From Hahellaceae bacterium (GTDB lineage Bacteria; Pseudomonadota; Gammaproteobacteria; Pseudomonadales; Oleiphilaceae), in the NCBI GenBank assembly GCA_016716085.1, contig JADJWY010000023.1, positions 496,001 to 560,000 on the forward strand: a stretch of DNA of 64,000 nucleotides. The letters run 5' to 3'. A program made the position numbers and the translations under genes. The notes under the pieces were generated by a model. The model made no database searches. It saw nothing but the letters and a program-made list of their open reading frames with translations, and had not been told where the DNA came from. Below, in pieces: positions 1 to 8,313 of the stretch (position 1 is the stretch's first letter; every line of letters starts with the position of its first letter).

Positions 1-156
1 CGAATAGATGAAACGGACATCATAATCGCTGTTTGGGGAAGCAAAGCCCCAAGCCCTGCTGCCGGACTCAATAGCCATGATGATTCTAACACCTTCTTTT
101 TCTTCTGTGTTTCTCAGGCGTTTGATAATAATTTCTTCTACATCAGCATCTATCAT
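1..156 (-). CDS. RlaP-like nucleotidyltransferase, N-terminal fragment (runs off left edge)
   Basis: Reading the minus strand from the ATG at 156 gives 52 codons with no stop up to the window edge. The fragment contains ESGSRAWGF followed by SDYDVRF, the GS...(D)xD signature of the DNA polymerase beta superfamily, in the form typical of RlaP-type predicted nucleotidyltransferases. The catalytic carboxylates would be the two Asp of SDYDVRF. The start lies about 14 bases after the edge of an attC-like site, so this is probably the first gene of the next integron cassette. The substrate cannot be told, and the C-terminal part is outside the window. Confidence 0.75.
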   Translation of the reverse strand, partial: MIDADVEEIIIKRLRNTEEKEGVRIIMAIESGSRAWGFASPNSDYDVRFIYS

Positions 157-169
157 CGAAATTCTCTGT

Positions 170-256
170 GGCTAACGCTAATATTCAGCGGCTCCAGACT
201 AGGGCGTCCGGTGGGGGCCCATTTGGGCCGCAACGAACTGGAATGACTGGTTAGGC
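170..256 (-). other. Integron attC-like recombination site
   Basis: The 87-bp stretch is bounded by GGCTAAC (170-176) and GTTAGGC (250-256), near-perfect inverted core sites (6 of 7). Inside them CAGCGGC near 186-192 faces GGGCCGC near 225-231, so the strand can fold on itself. On the minus strand the stop codon TAA of the 251-574 gene lies inside the core GCCTAAC, and the next gene starts shortly after the distal core. Both are typical of gene cassettes. The distal core reads GTTAGCC rather than GTTRRRY, so the match is good but not perfect. Confidence 0.6.
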
Positions 257-574
257 ATGTCGCTGCCAAGACCTTGCCACACCGATCGTAGAGATCTGTA
301 CGAAGTGAGTCAGCCTAAGGTCGGCAATACGCACCTCTCCAAGCTGCAAAAACTGCTGCACGGTTAGCGCTGCTAATTCCGAAGTAACCTGAACAGCTTT
401 CGTACGAGAAACCGCTACCCAAACCTCAGAGTCCGAGCCCCAAGGGCTAAGCAACTTTCGAAACCTCTTCTGATCGAAGCAAACAGCATCACCAACAAAC
501 GACCATTCTCCAGTTGGTTCACCTGCTTGCCCCCGCGGTTCGAATAACGCTGCGTATATCTCTCGGCTATCCAT
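251..574 (-). CDS. Small hypothetical protein encoded in a probable gene cassette
   Basis: The 107-residue protein starts with MDSREIYAALF and contains a short WSFVGDAVCF stretch. I recognise no family, signal peptide or membrane segment. Its context is the best clue. It is flanked by GCCTAAC/GTTAGGC core sites at 250-256 and 581-587, the start codon lies a few bases after one core, and the stop codon is inside the other. This is the layout of a mobile integron cassette of about 410 bp. Cassette genes often have no known relatives, so the lack of a recognisable family is expected. Confidence 0.55.
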   Translation of the reverse strand: MDSREIYAALFEPRGQAGEPTGEWSFVGDAVCFDQKRFRKLLSPWGSDSEVWVAVSRTKAVQVTSELAALTVQQFLQLGEVRIADLRLTHFVQISTIGVARSWQRHA

Positions 575-580
575 CTATGT

Positions 581-587
581 GCCTAAC
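581..587 (-). other. Second integron core site (GTTAGGC on the minus strand)
   Basis: GCCTAAC on the plus strand is GTTAGGC on the minus strand, seven bases before the start codon of the 251-574 gene. It is the expected recombination point at the head of that cassette. No partner core or clear stem arms are seen within the next 100 bases, so it may be the edge of a degraded attC, an attI, or a secondary insertion site. Confidence 0.45.
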
Positions 588-1140
588 AGTGTATTAGTTT
601 GAATTCCGACTATGCCGCAAGCGATCAACGATTTTTCGACAGGCGGAGCGCCAAAAACATGCTCAATTTCAGCAGATTATCGCTCAATATTTCGCTTAGA
701 ACAAATGTTGATCTGCGCAAAACAGAGCCTCGGGATAGACGCGCCTATACCGCTCGGATTTAACGAGACCTCTAACTACCAATATAGTGGAAATTTCTAT
801 TATGACTGTGCAAATGTACAGTTTTGTTAAAGGAGGGCGCGTAGGCCGAAGTCATCGTTTTTTGAGGCCGTTCGAGTAGAACTTCGAACCCGTCTCTACA
901 GCTTGAAGATCAAGAAAAGCTTTCGGTATTGCCCGAAATCCGCGGACACTGAAAACACGTTGCCTCGTAAGTCAATTCTACCCAAAGTTTTGCAGTCTAT
1001 TTTGTCTGCTTTATCGCGAAACCGGAAGTAAGCCAGAGCCCCCCACCCAATGTCCGCAACTGCATGAATCAGGCCGTTATAGCCTATCGTCACACAGCCA
1101 TTTTTTGATCCCAAGACCACTCAACCAACTCTTTACAAAA
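588..1140. other. Intergenic stretch with no supported gene
   Basis: About 550 bases separate the cassette from deaD. Two short open frames exist: 612-830 on the plus strand (72 codons) and 896-1120 on the minus strand (74 codons). Neither has a recognisable motif or a convincing ribosome binding site. No integrase gene is present, although an intact integron would carry one next to its first cassette. The base composition is more AT-rich than in the core genes to the right, consistent with decayed accessory DNA. Confidence 0.4.
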
Positions 1141-1152
1141 GTTTCAAGCAGT

Positions 1153-1174
1153 TTGCAATGGCTTCATGTATAAT
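1153..1174 (+). promoter_or_regulatory. Probable promoter of the DEAD-box helicase gene
   Basis: A consensus TATAAT lies at 1169-1174, directly preceded by TG. The TTGCAA at 1153-1158 is too close for a standard -35, so the -10 element is the only firm part. The start codon is 86 bases downstream, giving a moderately long leader, as is common for cold-inducible helicase genes. Confidence 0.5.
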
Positions 1175-1259
1175 GTCCGACCAATTTTCACCCTAGCCCT
1201 CCGCGTTACCTGTGAGCGTCCTGCTGCAGAGCGCCTCCGGGCTCCTATCAGGTAACGAC

Positions 1260-3347
1260 ATGTCTGACTCTGTAGTGTTCTCTTCACTGGGACTTCCCGA
1301 ATTTCTGCTCGCCTCGCTTCAGGAAATAGGTTATGAAACCCCTTCGCCTATCCAGGCTGAAACCATCCCGCCCCTGCTGCAGGGCCGCGATGTACTGGGG
1401 CAAGCCCAGACCGGAACGGGTAAAACAGCCGCCTTTGCGCTGCCCGTTCTCTCACGCATTGATATCAAACTCAACGCACCCCAGGCCCTGATCCTGACGC
1501 CGACTCGCGAACTGGCGATTCAGGTCGCCGAAGCGTTCCAAAGTTATGCCCGCCACCTGCCGGGTTTTCATGTGCTGCCCGTCTACGGCGGCCAGGGCTA
1601 CGACACCCAGCTGCGACAGCTAAAGCGCGGCTGCCATGTTGTCGTCGGTACACCCGGTCGACTGATGGACCACATGCGTCGCAAAACCCTGTCACTCGAT
1701 GCGTTGTCGATGGTAGTACTGGATGAAGCCGATGAGATGCTGCGTATGGGCTTCCAGGAGGACGTCGAGTGGATTCTTGAGCACGTGCCGGAACAGCGCC
1801 AGATTGCCCTATTTTCTGCCACCATGCCTAGTGAAATCAAGCGCGTTGCACAAACCTACCTGCGCGATCCCGTTCAGGTTCGTATTGCCAGCGCCACCCG
1901 CACGGCGGCGAATATTCGTCAGCGATTCTGGCAAGGGCACCCTGGACAGAAACTGGATGCGCTGACCCGCACCCTCGAAGTTGAAAACTTCGACGGCATG
2001 ATCATTTTCGTCCGTACCAAAACCGCCACACTTGAACTGGCTGAAAAACTGGCTGCCCGTGGCTTTGCGGCTGAAGCGATGAATGGCGATATGGCTCAGG
2101 CTCACCGGGAAAAGCTGGTCGAGCGCCTGAAGGCGGGCAAATTGGATATTCTGGTTGCAACCGACGTCGTTGCGCGTGGACTGGATGTTGATCGCGTCAG
2201 CCACGTTATCAACTACGACATCCCCTACGACTCAGAAGCTTATATTCACCGAATCGGTCGTACTGGCCGCGCCGGACGCGAAGGTGATGCCATTCTGTTT
2301 GTCGCTCCGCGTGAACGCCGAATGCTGGCTGTTATTGAGCGCGCGACTGGTCAGCGCATCGCGCCCATGCAGATGCCTACGACCTCTGACATTAACAAGA
2401 CCCGTGTGGCCAGGTTCCATCAGCGTATTCGCGATGCGTTGCAGTCAGACCAGCTGGATTTCTATGAAAACCTGCTGAGCGAACTGGTTGCGACGGAAGG
2501 GCTGGAGATGTCCAGCGTTGCCGCTGCGCTGGCCCACCTGTTGCAGGGCAATGCACCGCTACTGATGGACGAAAACGAACCTGAACCCCGCAGTGTGTAT
2601 GGGCGTGAAGACCGTGGCCAGCAAGACAGACCGGCTCGCGACAAACCGCGCAAGGCGCTGCCAGACATGCAGGCGCTGCCGCTGAAAGATTTCCCGGATA
2701 TTAACATGGAGCGCTATGTTCTCTCCGTGGGTTACCGGGATGGCGTTAAACCCGGTAACGTTGTGGGTGCAATTGCCAACGAAGCCGATCTGGAAAGCAG
2801 CTACATCGGTCACATCGAAATTTTCGATGGCTTCACCATCGTGGATCTACCCGGCGAAATGCCAAAAGACATCCTGCACATGCTGCGCAAAACGCGCATC
2901 TGCGGCAAAGTCTCCGACCTGAAGCGCCTGGAATCACTGGCTGAACTGGAAGCCTTGTCCGTCGGTGGCGAACCGGCTCGCAAGGGCGGCAAGCCCGGCG
3001 GTGACCGCCGTCCACGCAGTGGAGACAGGGGGGATCGAGGAGACCGTGGTCATCGCGGCGAACGTGGTAACGACCGGGATAACCGTGGAAACCGTGATGA
3101 TCGGGGCAATCGTGACGATCGAGGAAACCGCGAAGACCGTGGCAACCGGGAGCGTGGCGAGCGCCCAGCCAAAGACCGTGGCGATCGTCCATTCAAGGAT
3201 CGTGGTGACCGCAGCGAGCGTGGAGACCGTCCTCAAAAGGACCGTGACTCACGTAAACCGCGCAAATCCGATGCTGACGGTGGCGCACCGCGTGGCGACA
3301 AAAACAAGGCACCCAGAGCGCCTCGCAAGAAACAAAAGGACAGCTAA
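1260..3347 (+). CDS. deaD: ATP-dependent RNA helicase DeaD/CsdA
   Basis: This 695-residue DEAD-box helicase unwinds RNA duplexes and in its relatives helps ribosome assembly and mRNA decay in the cold. Visible motifs in order are the Q motif (SPIQAE), Walker A (AQTGTGKT), VLDEADEM, SAT, and HRIGRTGR. They are followed by the CsdA-type RNA-binding domain (near residues 480-555) and a basic tail of about 100 residues built from repeated RG, NRD and GDR units. I chose the ATG at 1260, which gives the family's usual N-terminus (MSDSVVFSSLGL). An upstream GTG at 1212 is in frame but adds 16 non-conserved residues. The tail repeats are also repeats at DNA level (about 3025-3250). Confidence 0.95.
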   Translation: MSDSVVFSSLGLPEFLLASLQEIGYETPSPIQAETIPPLLQGRDVLGQAQTGTGKTAAFALPVLSRIDIKLNAPQALILTPTRELAIQVAEAFQSYARHLPGFHVLPVYGGQGYDTQLRQLKRGCHVVVGTPGRLMDHMRRKTLSLDALSMVVLDEADEMLRMGFQEDVEWILEHVPEQRQIALFSATMPSEIKRVAQTYLRDPVQVRIASATRTAANIRQRFWQGHPGQKLDALTRTLEVENFDGMIIFVRTKTATLELAEKLAARGFAAEAMNGDMAQAHREKLVERLKAGKLDILVATDVVARGLDVDRVSHVINYDIPYDSEAYIHRIGRTGRAGREGDAILFVAPRERRMLAVIERATGQRIAPMQMPTTSDINKTRVARFHQRIRDALQSDQLDFYENLLSELVATEGLEMSSVAAALAHLLQGNAPLLMDENEPEPRSVYGREDRGQQDRPARDKPRKALPDMQALPLKDFPDINMERYVLSVGYRDGVKPGNVVGAIANEADLESSYIGHIEIFDGFTIVDLPGEMPKDILHMLRKTRICGKVSDLKRLESLAELEALSVGGEPARKGGKPGGDRRPRSGDRGDRGDRGHRGERGNDRDNRGNRDDRGNRDDRGNREDRGNRERGERPAKDRGDRPFKDRGDRSERGDRPQKDRDSRKPRKSDADGGAPRGDKNKAPRAPRKKQKDS

Positions 3348-3359
3348 GCGGCTGTCCTT
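3336..3359. terminator. Hairpin between deaD and the convergent small gene
   Basis: AAGGACAGC (3336-3344) and GCTGTCCTT (3351-3359) form a perfect 9-bp stem around a 6-base loop that contains the deaD stop codon. On the minus strand the stem is followed by a T-rich run, so it is a proper intrinsic terminator for the minus-strand gene at 3380-3580. For deaD the T tract is weak. Confidence 0.65.
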
Positions 3360-3379
3360 CGACTGAAGACACGGGCGGC

Positions 3380-3580
3380 TCAGGCCGCCTGTGCGCTCAG
3401 CGGAAGGTCCAGCGACTTATGCTTGCGATACCCCCGTGCAGCGGCTTTTTTACGATCCGTCTGCACACGCGCCTTGTTAACCCGCCAGTCAAATTTTGCA
3501 ACCGGATTGCGGCCACCAACGGCTTTCCCGGTAACCCCTTCCGTCGTCTGATCGACGGCCGACTTAGTCTTTCGAGACAT
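3380..3580 (-). CDS. Small basic protein of unknown function
   Basis: The 66-residue protein is rich in Lys and Arg, with the core NPVAKFDWRVNKARV followed by DRKKAAARGYRKHK. Short proteins with an NPVAKF...NKA...KKA-RGYRKHK pattern recur in gammaproteobacteria, and I know no assigned function. The charge suggests binding to RNA, the ribosome or DNA. I chose the ATG at 3580 because GAGAGGAA sits at the right distance upstream; ten more codons are open before it. It converges on deaD and shares the hairpin at 3336-3359 as its terminator. Confidence 0.7.
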   Translation of the reverse strand: MSRKTKSAVDQTTEGVTGKAVGGRNPVAKFDWRVNKARVQTDRKKAAARGYRKHKSLDLPLSAQAA

Positions 3581-3720
3581 TGTTTTTTCCTCTCTGATTA
3601 AAGAACACACCTCTTACAGCCGTGAATAGTAGTCCAAATTGAGCTGACGCAATACTGCGGACTGTACGGTATTCGCCGAATCCTTCACAATCGGGATTCA
3701 TTTTCTAAAGGAATTCCTCC

Positions 3721-4146
3721 ATGACTGCACTTCCTGTCCCCTCTGACGAAACCCTGACCCAGATTCTCCGTTCGGTAAAACGAATTGCCTTGTTTGGCGC
3801 CAGTGACAAGGAAGACCGCCCCAGTTTTCGTGTCATGAAGTACCTGCTGGACAAAGGCTACGATGTGATCCCGGTGAATCCGCGTCTGGCTGGCCAAAGG
3901 ATACACGGACGAACGGTAGTCTCGGGAATGGCAGACATTCAGGGCTCGGTCGATATGATTGATCTGTTCATGAACAGTGCCGCAGTGGAATCCATGGCGG
4001 ACGAACTGGTTAACGCGCCGGTTAAGGTGCTCTGGATGCAGATCGGTGTCATCAACCTACCGGTTCACGATGCTGCCATAAAGGCGGGCAAGCAGGTCGT
4101 GATGAACTTATGTCCTAAGCAGGAGATACCGCGTTTGGGGCTATAG
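3721..4146 (+). CDS. CoA-binding domain protein, YccU family
   Basis: The 141-residue single-domain Rossmann protein has the family pattern IALFGASDKEDRPSF near the N-terminus, then YDVIPVNP and a GVIN...A...GKQVVMNLCPK end. It resembles the CoA-binding domain of succinyl-CoA synthetase alpha without the catalytic part. These proteins bind CoA or a related nucleotide; the physiological role is not settled. AAGGAATTCCTCC just before the ATG provides the ribosome binding site. It is monocistronic, with an inverted repeat downstream. Confidence 0.9.
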   Translation: MTALPVPSDETLTQILRSVKRIALFGASDKEDRPSFRVMKYLLDKGYDVIPVNPRLAGQRIHGRTVVSGMADIQGSVDMIDLFMNSAAVESMADELVNAPVKVLWMQIGVINLPVHDAAIKAGKQVVMNLCPKQEIPRLGL

Positions 4147-4166
4147 CCCAGGGTTTATTCACACAG

Positions 4167-4228
4167 CCAGCCTCCTCTTTCATGATGCGGCCAAAGCATC
4201 AGCGCTTGCATCAGGCGCAGGAGGCTGG
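4167..4228. repeat. Long inverted repeat with inner hairpin between convergent genes
   Basis: CCAGCCTCCT (4167-4176) and AGGAGGCTGG (4219-4228) are perfect 10-bp arms. Inside them TGATGC (4183-4188) and GCATCA (4196-4201) make a second hairpin. It lies between the convergent genes ending at 4146 and 4243. It could terminate transcription from both sides, but it lacks a T tract, so it may instead be a small palindromic repeat family. Confidence 0.6.
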
Positions 4229-4242
4229 TGTGTCGGGACAGG

Positions 4243-4698
4243 TTATTTCGCGTTGCGAATATTCTGGATCTTTCCAGCTTTTCCTTTCACCGAAACAGAC
4301 ACTTGCTTCAGGATCACGTAATCCTGAGTGTCAATAACATAACGGGGGGCAACAATGACGTCAGCACCTGAGGCTGTAACAGCCTTGTAAGCCGCTGCGG
4401 CCTTGGTTCCGTCGATGGCCTGCCCCAGAACTCCACCAAAAAACCCACGGTCTACTGTGCTTTGACCCGTGGTGTAAGTGATGCCGTCTGCGTACTTATT
4501 ATCCTGCCCCAGCAAAAAGATGCCAAACAGAATCGTAGCATTGGAATCACCTGAAATATCTTGTCCCAATTCGATGTCCGCTTCCAGCGGAGCCGAAATA
4601 ACACTTTGGATGGGGGCGGAGGGCTGGCTGATGTTATGGCTTGCACAGCCAGCAGTTAAAGACACTGCCAGGAGTGCAGCTAAACCGGTAGTCTTCAT
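4243..4698 (-). CDS. Putative lipoprotein of unknown function
   Basis: The 151-residue protein has a signal peptide with the lipobox LTAGC near residue 18, so it should be lipidated and, without an Asp at +2, probably sent to the outer membrane. The mature part has a Gly-rich segment (DRGFFGGVLGQAIDGTKAAAAYKAV) and ends with a predicted beta segment around YVILKQVSVSVKGKAGKI. The pattern of an ADVIV-type strand near the C-terminus resembles small envelope lipoproteins, but I assign no family. AGGAAATTTT precedes the ATG. Confidence 0.7.
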   Translation of the reverse strand: MKTTGLAALLAVSLTAGCASHNISQPSAPIQSVISAPLEADIELGQDISGDSNATILFGIFLLGQDNKYADGITYTTGQSTVDRGFFGGVLGQAIDGTKAAAAYKAVTASGADVIVAPRYVIDTQDYVILKQVSVSVKGKAGKIQNIRNAK

Positions 4699-4854
4699 AA
4701 AATTTCCTTGTATGAAAAAACGTTTCCTTTTTTCCTAAGGCATTCAAGTAACTAAAGCAAAAAAGTCACTCAAAAGCCGAAGGGTCGCGGAGTCTACCAC
4801 CTTTCTGAGAGCGATGCGATAATCGGCAGGAATGCGAATGGATGTAGATTTGTT

Positions 4855-5712
4855 TCAGTCCGGCTCATTCGCATCCTGGATGCGCCGCAGGCGGGCCTGC
4901 TCTTCGGCCAGGGCCGCCTTGATTTCCAGCATCACGCTGTCAACATCCGCTGTGCCTTCGGGTTCTTCAAATAGCCCCGTGAGCTGGGTATCGGGATGCA
5001 GTTCACCGTCTTCGTACAAGGCCCACATTTCCTCGCCGTACTGAGTAGAGAGCAACTCGGGCGCAAACTGCCCGTAGTAGGTTCTCATATTGTTGACGTC
5101 ACGCATCAACATGCTGCGTGCGTGGTTGTTGGCAGCGGCATCGACCGCCTGGGGCAAATCAATGATGACGGGGCCATAATCATCAACGAGAACGTTGAAT
5201 TCCGATAGATCACCATGAACGATACCGGCACACAGCATACGGCTGATGTAGTGCATCATGAGGTCATGGTCTTCGAGGGCCTGCTCTGCCGACATCGCCA
5301 CATCGTTCAGGCGGGACGCGACGGTTCCGTCCTCGTCTGTGATGAGTTCCATGAGCAATACCCCATCAAAGCAACCGTAGGGCTTGGGTACTCGAACACC
5401 CGCATCGGCGAGCCGATATAGGGCATCCACCTCGGCGTTGTGCCAGGCGTCTTCCTGCTGCTTGCGCCCAAACTTCGAGCCTTTCTCCATGGCCCTGGCA
5501 CGACGGCTATTGCGAACCCGTCTCCCCTCCTGGTACTGCACCGCCTGCCGGAAACTGCGTTTATCGGCTTCCTTGTAGACTTTGGCACACCGAATCTCGG
5601 CGCCACAGCGAACCACGTAGACGGCAGCCTCTTTACCGCTCATCAAGGGGCGAATCACTTCGTCGATCAGGCCGTCTTCTAACAGCGGTTGTAGGCGTTT
5701 GGGTGTTTTCAT
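4855..5712 (-). CDS. RIO1-family serine protein kinase
   Basis: The 285-residue protein matches the bacterial RIO kinase type (PA4780-like). A flexible Gly loop (MSGKEAAVYVV) is followed by a Lys-bearing CAKVYKE strand, the catalytic loop HGDLSEFNVLV and the metal-binding IIDLPQ segment that replaces DFG in RIO proteins. An N-terminal helical part (residues 1-20) and an acidic C-terminal tail flank the kinase. The expected activity is ATP-dependent Ser phosphorylation; targets in bacteria are poorly known. An AAGGAG site precedes the ATG. It appears to be transcribed alone. Confidence 0.9.
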   Translation of the reverse strand: MKTPKRLQPLLEDGLIDEVIRPLMSGKEAAVYVVRCGAEIRCAKVYKEADKRSFRQAVQYQEGRRVRNSRRARAMEKGSKFGRKQQEDAWHNAEVDALYRLADAGVRVPKPYGCFDGVLLMELITDEDGTVASRLNDVAMSAEQALEDHDLMMHYISRMLCAGIVHGDLSEFNVLVDDYGPVIIDLPQAVDAAANNHARSMLMRDVNNMRTYYGQFAPELLSTQYGEEMWALYEDGELHPDTQLTGLFEEPEGTADVDSVMLEIKAALAEEQARLRRIQDANEPD

Positions 5713-5796
5713 GGGCTCCTTATACCCTATCTCGCTTCAGCGTTCTATCAGATGAAACCGGGAGTATCAAAATATAACACTTTTATGGCGCAACCT

Positions 5797-8313
5797 TCAC
5801 ACCAGTTCCCGAATTTGCTGCTGGGCCGATCGGCTCAGCAGCGAGCGACAGGCCCAACGGCCCGCTGCGCCGACGACCAAAGCGCCGCTCACCGCTGCAA
5901 GTAACGCCAATCCGGGATGGGGTGACCAGGACATTTTCAATAAATAAGTTTGTACCAAAAAAAGCGTCAAATCAGTCGCCAGCCCCGCCAGCAGCCCCGC
6001 AAGAACGCCCATGGCAACAAACTCCTGCGTAATGCTGCGATGAATAAACGCACGACCGGCACCCAAGGTTCTCAGCACCACCATTTCCTGGCGACGGTCT
6101 TCAAAACTGGCTTGTGTCTGTGCAAGCAACACCAGAACCGAAGCGCCCACCACCAGCAACATGATGTATTGCAAGGCCAGCGACACCTGATCAATCACCG
6201 CCTGAATTTGCCGGATGATGGTATCGATTTCCAGCACCGATACAGTGGGGTGTGCGGCGAGCAAGCGGTTAATCAAAGACTTTTGCTCAGGTTCCAGATG
6301 GAACGCACCAATATACGAGGCGGGATATTGACTCAAAGCACCCGGGGCAAAAATCATGTAGAAATTAGGCTGGAGTGTATTCCAATCCACTTCACGAACG
6401 CTTGTCACAGGCGCTGTTAAGGTCTCTCCGCCGATCAGGAAGGTCAGTTGGTCACCCAGCTTGATCTTTAGTCGCTGCGCGATGCGCTGCTCGACAGAGA
6501 CACCGGGGTGGTCATCACCGGGCGCCCACCACTTACCCTCTACTAGTCGGTTTGCCGGTGGAAGGGACTCGCGCCAGGTCAGGTTAAGTTCCCTGCCAAC
6601 ACCCTGACGTCCCCGAGCACTTTCCTGAGCCTCGTCCTTACTGACTTTGTCTGTGACCGGCTCGCCATTGATGGCTGAAAGTCTTCCCCGCACCATCGGA
6701 AACAGGTCGCTGCGCTCGACAGATGACTCGGCCAACAGGGCCTCGACGGCCGCAAGCTCCTCGGGCGCCACATTCACGAGAAAATGATTGGGCGCACCTT
6801 CCGGTAATTGGTTGCGCCATTCCTGAATCATTTCTTCGCGCAGGATGACGATCGTCAGAAGCAGCATGAGGGCCACCGCAAAACTGACAATCGGTATGCC
6901 GTTTTGACTCGCGCGGCGGTACAACCCCGCCAGGGCCAACCCGAGCGCTGAACCGTGGTCCGTCGACAAACGTCGCCCCAGCGCCATGAATACATAGCTG
7001 AGCGCCAATAGCGTCATCGCAATGACAACAGAGGACGCAAACAGACTGATTGAAAGGATCCAGTCCCCACTGAACAGGGCGGTCAGCAAAAAAAGACTCA
7101 GCCCCGTCAGACTTAACGCCAGCCAATGCCAGTTTCCCCCCATGCCGGCATCCCGCCGAATCACACGGAGTGGTGGCACGGCCAGCAACCGCATTAGGGG
7201 CGTCAGCGAGAATAACATTGAGCAAATGCAGCCCGTCAAAACGGCTAATCCGAGCGGACGCAGGCCGGGCGGCGGCAGGTCAGATGGGACCGCATCGCGC
7301 ATGGCCCAGAGTGCACCTTCCTGAATCAGGAAACCCAGGCCCAGGCCGACGATCACACCCGCCAGCGTTAGTACGGCCAATTGAAAGACGAAGATGTGTC
7401 GCAAGGTCGCACGCGGCACCCCCAGGGTTTTAAAAACGGCGACTGGATCGAAATGCCGCTCGGCATAACGCCTCGATGCGACGGCAATTGCGGTAGCCGC
7501 CAATACAACACCCAGCAGGCTGGCCAACAATAGGAATTTCTCGGCGCGAACCAACGCGGCTGCCAGGGGTGAATCACCGTCTTTGATACCAAACCACTCC
7601 TGGTTGGGTGCCAACCGCTTGGGCAATTCAGACTCCAGTACCGCTCTCGCTTCGGTAGACCCCGCAAACAGGACGCGGTAGGTCAAGCGACTGCCCGGCA
7701 ATACCACCCCAGTGGCATCAACGTCCACCTGATTCATCATCACCGTGGGGCCGGCGCGAAAGATACTGAAGGAGGTGTCTGGTTGCGCAATCAGTACACC
7801 ACCCACCTGTAGTTTCGTGTTTCCGATTTCGATCCAATCGCCCGCGGCTATCTTCAACGCGCCCAGCAAGCGCTCCTCAAGCCAGACCTGGCCGGCAGGT
7901 GGTGGCCCCTTCCAGTCTTCGGGTGAGTCACTTCCATTTTGGCGAACCGTTAATTCCCCACGCAGGGGATATGGCCCCTCAATCGCTTTAACATTTACCA
8001 GGGCATACTGCTCACCGGCATAAACCATGGTCTGAAACTGGAGCAGGCGGGCACTTTGAACGCCCCTCGTGCCCGCCGATGGGGTGAGCAAGTCCTCATA
8101 CAACGCCGGGTCGATGGGATGAGCACTCTCAAGCACCCGGTCTGCCGCGAGAAAGCCACTGCTGCGGCTTTCGAGGGCGGCCTGAATGCGTCCGGAAAAA
8201 CCCGCCAGCGAATAGACCGCCAGAACGGAAAGCGCGATGGCCAGAAAAATCACCGTCAGTTCACCCCGGCGCGCCTCCTGCAGCAAGAGTCGTCCTGCAA
8301 CCTTAACCCACAT
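5797..8313 (-). CDS. ybbP: FtsX-like ABC transporter permease, YbbP type
   Basis: The protein of about 838 residues has the architecture of the YbbP/MacB-like superfamily: one N-terminal helix (near residues 20-40), a large extracytoplasmic domain, a block of helices near residues 250-450, a second extracytoplasmic domain and three C-terminal helices. It pairs with the ATPase encoded just upstream, whose 3' end overlaps this start by 11 bases. I chose the ATG at 8313 (MWVKVAGR) because a GGAG lies just upstream. The position beside tesA matches the E. coli tesA-ybbAP arrangement. Its substrate is not known, and it may work mechanically rather than transport. Confidence 0.88.
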   Translation of the reverse strand: MWVKVAGRLLLQEARRGELTVIFLAIALSVLAVYSLAGFSGRIQAALESRSSGFLAADRVLESAHPIDPALYEDLLTPSAGTRGVQSARLLQFQTMVYAGEQYALVNVKAIEGPYPLRGELTVRQNGSDSPEDWKGPPPAGQVWLEERLLGALKIAAGDWIEIGNTKLQVGGVLIAQPDTSFSIFRAGPTVMMNQVDVDATGVVLPGSRLTYRVLFAGSTEARAVLESELPKRLAPNQEWFGIKDGDSPLAAALVRAEKFLLLASLLGVVLAATAIAVASRRYAERHFDPVAVFKTLGVPRATLRHIFVFQLAVLTLAGVIVGLGLGFLIQEGALWAMRDAVPSDLPPPGLRPLGLAVLTGCICSMLFSLTPLMRLLAVPPLRVIRRDAGMGGNWHWLALSLTGLSLFLLTALFSGDWILSISLFASSVVIAMTLLALSYVFMALGRRLSTDHGSALGLALAGLYRRASQNGIPIVSFAVALMLLLTIVILREEMIQEWRNQLPEGAPNHFLVNVAPEELAAVEALLAESSVERSDLFPMVRGRLSAINGEPVTDKVSKDEAQESARGRQGVGRELNLTWRESLPPANRLVEGKWWAPGDDHPGVSVEQRIAQRLKIKLGDQLTFLIGGETLTAPVTSVREVDWNTLQPNFYMIFAPGALSQYPASYIGAFHLEPEQKSLINRLLAAHPTVSVLEIDTIIRQIQAVIDQVSLALQYIMLLVVGASVLVLLAQTQASFEDRRQEMVVLRTLGAGRAFIHRSITQEFVAMGVLAGLLAGLATDLTLFLVQTYLLKMSWSPHPGLALLAAVSGALVVGAAGRWACRSLLSRSAQQQIRELV

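Noticed and set aside
612..1120. Two small open frames (612-830 plus, 896-1120 minus) as genes, or an integrase remnant
   Set aside because: No recognisable motif, weak translation signals, and no integrase-like box. The frames are of a length expected by chance in such sequence.
2833..3366. Long open frames on both strands across the 3' end of deaD
   Set aside because: They are by-products of the repetitive RG/NRD-coding sequence, which keeps several frames open. Only the helicase frame has conserved content.
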